From Actinomycetota bacterium (GTDB lineage Bacteria > Actinomycetota > Thermoleophilia > Gaiellales > Gaiellaceae), in assembly GCA_005883365.1 (NCBI GenBank), contig VAXA01000057.1:1-13313 (forward strand): a DNA stretch of 13,313 bases, given 5' to 3'. Below are positions 11,975-13,313 of the stretch, one piece after another; within the stretch, counting starts at the first letter, position 1; every line of letters begins with the position of its first letter. Under the pieces are notes generated by a model that was given only the letters and a program-made list of their open reading frames with translations, was not told where the DNA came from and searched no databases. The position numbers were made by a program, and so were the translations under genes.

Positions 11975-13313
11975 GTGAGAAAGTTCGTGGTCTTTGCGGC
12001 GGCGTTCTGCGTGCTCGCCGTCGTCGGCCTGGTGGGAGCCGCCGCAGCGACGGCGCCGATCCAGGTCACCGACGACCAGTTCGCCGCCAACGAGGAGTCG
12101 CTCGGAATGAGCCCTGACGGCCAGATCCTGATGGGGATGTGGAACGACTGGCACTTCAACGACGGCTGCGGGATCTCGTACTCGACCGACGGCGGCACCA
12201 CCTGGGCCCCCGAGTCGTTCGCGCCCGGGTTCACGTCCTTCACGAACGACCCGGATGTCTCCGGCACCGGCCCATTCCCAATCGCCGGCGATCCGGTCGT
12301 CGTCTACAACCCGAAGTCGGGCCTGTTCGACGTCATCTGCCAGGCCTTCGGCGGCAAAAGGTCGCAGAAGGTGCAGCTGCTCTCCACGACGTTCGACACG
12401 AGCCTGGCGGACCCGGCCGATCCGGCCGACAGCTACGGCCTCGGCGCGTGGCGACTTCCGGCTGTGCCGATCGCGGCCGGCATCGCGAACGGCAGCGAGA
12501 AGGGGTCGAACGGGAAGTTCCCCGATCACGAGGCCGGAACGGTCGACACCGGAGCCGGCTCCGGTCACCACTTCGGCCGGCTCTACGTCGCCTGGGCGGA
12601 GTTCAGCGGCGCCGGCAAGTCGCCGATCGACCTCGCCTACTCCGACGACGACGGCGCCAGCTGGACGGGCCCGATCCGGGTCAGCGACGCCGGCCACCAG
12701 TTCGACCAGGATGCGACGCCGCGGGTGGGGCCCGACGGCACCGTCTACGTCTCCTACATCAATGGGCCGAACGAGAAGAGCACGAAGAACAACGCCGCGC
12801 TCGTCGCGAAGTCGACCGACGGCGGGAACACCTGGAGCCGCAGCGTCGTGGCCGCTCCGATCCCGAGCCCCGCGACGAGTCTTCCGAACGCGCTCTACCG
12901 CGGCGGCACCGACGTCACGTCGACGGTCGACCAGCTTACGGGCGACCTCGTCGTCGCGTTCGGCGACCAGTCGAGCGGTGCGCTCAACGTCTGGGTCACG
13001 CACACGGCCAGGCCAGGCGATCTGTCGTCGTTCGTACCGGCGACGCGTGTGAAGCCGAGTGCGCAGACGCAGTTCTTCCCGTGGCTCCAGTCGGCGCCGG
13101 ACGGGCGGGTCGACCTCGCCTACTACGACCGCAGCTGCGACGCGAACGACGTCCTGGTCTGCGTCACGCTCTCGTCGTCGTCCGACTCCGGCGCGACCTG
13201 GACGAGCCAAGCGGTGACGTCGACGGGCTTCAATGGCGACACGTTCGGCGCCTGCCTCGCGTTCGTCGACCCGCCGGACTGCACGAACTTCTTCCTCGGC
13301 GACTACATCGCGG
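11975..13313 (+). CDS. Secreted BNR/Asp-box (sialidase-like propeller) protein, 3' end outside window
   Basis: The frame is open from GTG 11975 to the window end (446 residues visible). The N-terminus MRKFVVFAAAFCVLAVVGLV with the following AAAATA is a Sec signal peptide, probably cleaved near residue 26, so the protein is exported. Four Asp-box motifs (SxDxGxTW type) occur: STDGGTTW 70-77, SDDDGASW 223-230, STDGGNTW 280-287 and SSDSGATW 402-409. They sit between beta-rich segments such as GRLYVAWAEF and GTVYVSYING. This is the pattern of six-bladed propellers of the sialidase/BNR superfamily, which includes glycosidases and non-enzymatic binding proteins. I do not see the arginine triad of true sialidases, so enzymatic function is not claimed. 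A -10 element and strong Shine-Dalgarno precede it. Confidence 0.85.
   Translation, partial: MRKFVVFAAAFCVLAVVGLVGAAAATAPIQVTDDQFAANEESLGMSPDGQILMGMWNDWHFNDGCGISYSTDGGTTWAPESFAPGFTSFTNDPDVSGTGPFPIAGDPVVVYNPKSGLFDVICQAFGGKRSQKVQLLSTTFDTSLADPADPADSYGLGAWRLPAVPIAAGIANGSEKGSNGKFPDHEAGTVDTGAGSGHHFGRLYVAWAEFSGAGKSPIDLAYSDDDGASWTGPIRVSDAGHQFDQDATPRVGPDGTVYVSYINGPNEKSTKNNAALVAKSTDGGNTWSRSVVAAPIPSPATSLPNALYRGGTDVTSTVDQLTGDLVVAFGDQSSGALNVWVTHTARPGDLSSFVPATRVKPSAQTQFFPWLQSAPDGRVDLAYYDRSCDANDVLVCVTLSSSSDSGATWTSQAVTSTGFNGDTFGACLAFVDPPDCTNFFLGDYIA

Noticed and set aside
11954..13210. Minus-strand open frame of 418 codons opposite the BNR gene
   Set aside because: The plus frame has a signal peptide, four Asp boxes, a Shine-Dalgarno and a -10 element. 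The minus product is Arg/Val/Gly-rich without recognisable motifs.
1..13313. CRISPR array, tRNA or rRNA genes, prophage or toxin-antitoxin cassette
   Set aside because: No regularly spaced repeats, cloverleaf sequences, rRNA signatures, integrase or toxin-antitoxin pairs were recognised by eye. The only mobile unit seen is the single-gene transposase at 6093-6769.

Overview
The window is a stretch of very GC-rich bacterial chromosome with tightly packed genes. Short overlaps, GTG starts and strong G/C third-position use fit an actinobacterium. The separate zinc-finger AccD plus AccA carboxyltransferase pair is unusual for Streptomyces or Mycobacterium. It points instead to a deep-branching group such as Thermoleophilia (Gaiellales/Solirubrobacterales-like). 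This placement is inference; there is no rRNA here.

Layout: (1) 2-1796 is a translationally coupled run: the tail of a HAD hydrolase, a tandem-GNAT acetyltransferase, and an unusual zinc-ribbon ureohydrolase-fold protein. (2) 1843-3601 is accD-accA, the carboxyltransferase of acetyl-CoA carboxylase. (3) 3602-3769 is a non-coding gap with AT-rich direct repeats and a cluster of DnaA-box-like 9-mers. (4) 3770-6076 is ligD (phosphoesterase-ligase-polymerase order) for non-homologous end joining; no Ku gene is present. (5) 6093-6769 is a compact mobile unit: a REP-associated tyrosine transposase on the minus strand, bracketed by two same-orientation copies of a 27-bp repeat containing a perfect hairpin. 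(6) 6784-8980 holds a nicotinamidase/isochorismatase-type hydrolase and a shortened FtsH-like AAA+ zinc protease with one membrane segment. (7) 8977-9669 (minus) is a lipoprotein gene convergent with the protease gene and divergent from the next. (8) 9704-10352 holds a methylmalonyl-CoA epimerase and a small DUF3107-like protein. (9) 10410-11937 holds an ECF-type sigma factor and a compact YchF-like P-loop NTPase. (10) 11975 to the end is a secreted BNR/Asp-box protein cut off by the window edge.

Functionally this is mostly a patchwork of housekeeping units rather than one pathway. AccDA (malonyl-CoA) and the epimerase (methylmalonyl-CoA) share acyl-CoA carboxylation chemistry but lie about 6 kb apart. 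The clearest window-wide signal is regulatory. At least five genes (accD, ligD, the isochorismatase-type gene, the epimerase, the YchF-like gene) have a TANNNT-type -10 element placed so that transcription should begin at or within a base or two of the start codon, i.e. leaderless mRNAs. Internal operon genes and the secreted protein have Shine-Dalgarno-like sequences instead. I did not find a clear new defence or biosynthetic system. The most unusual items are the zinc-ribbon ureohydrolase with substituted catalytic residues and the transposase/hairpin unit next to a promoter.
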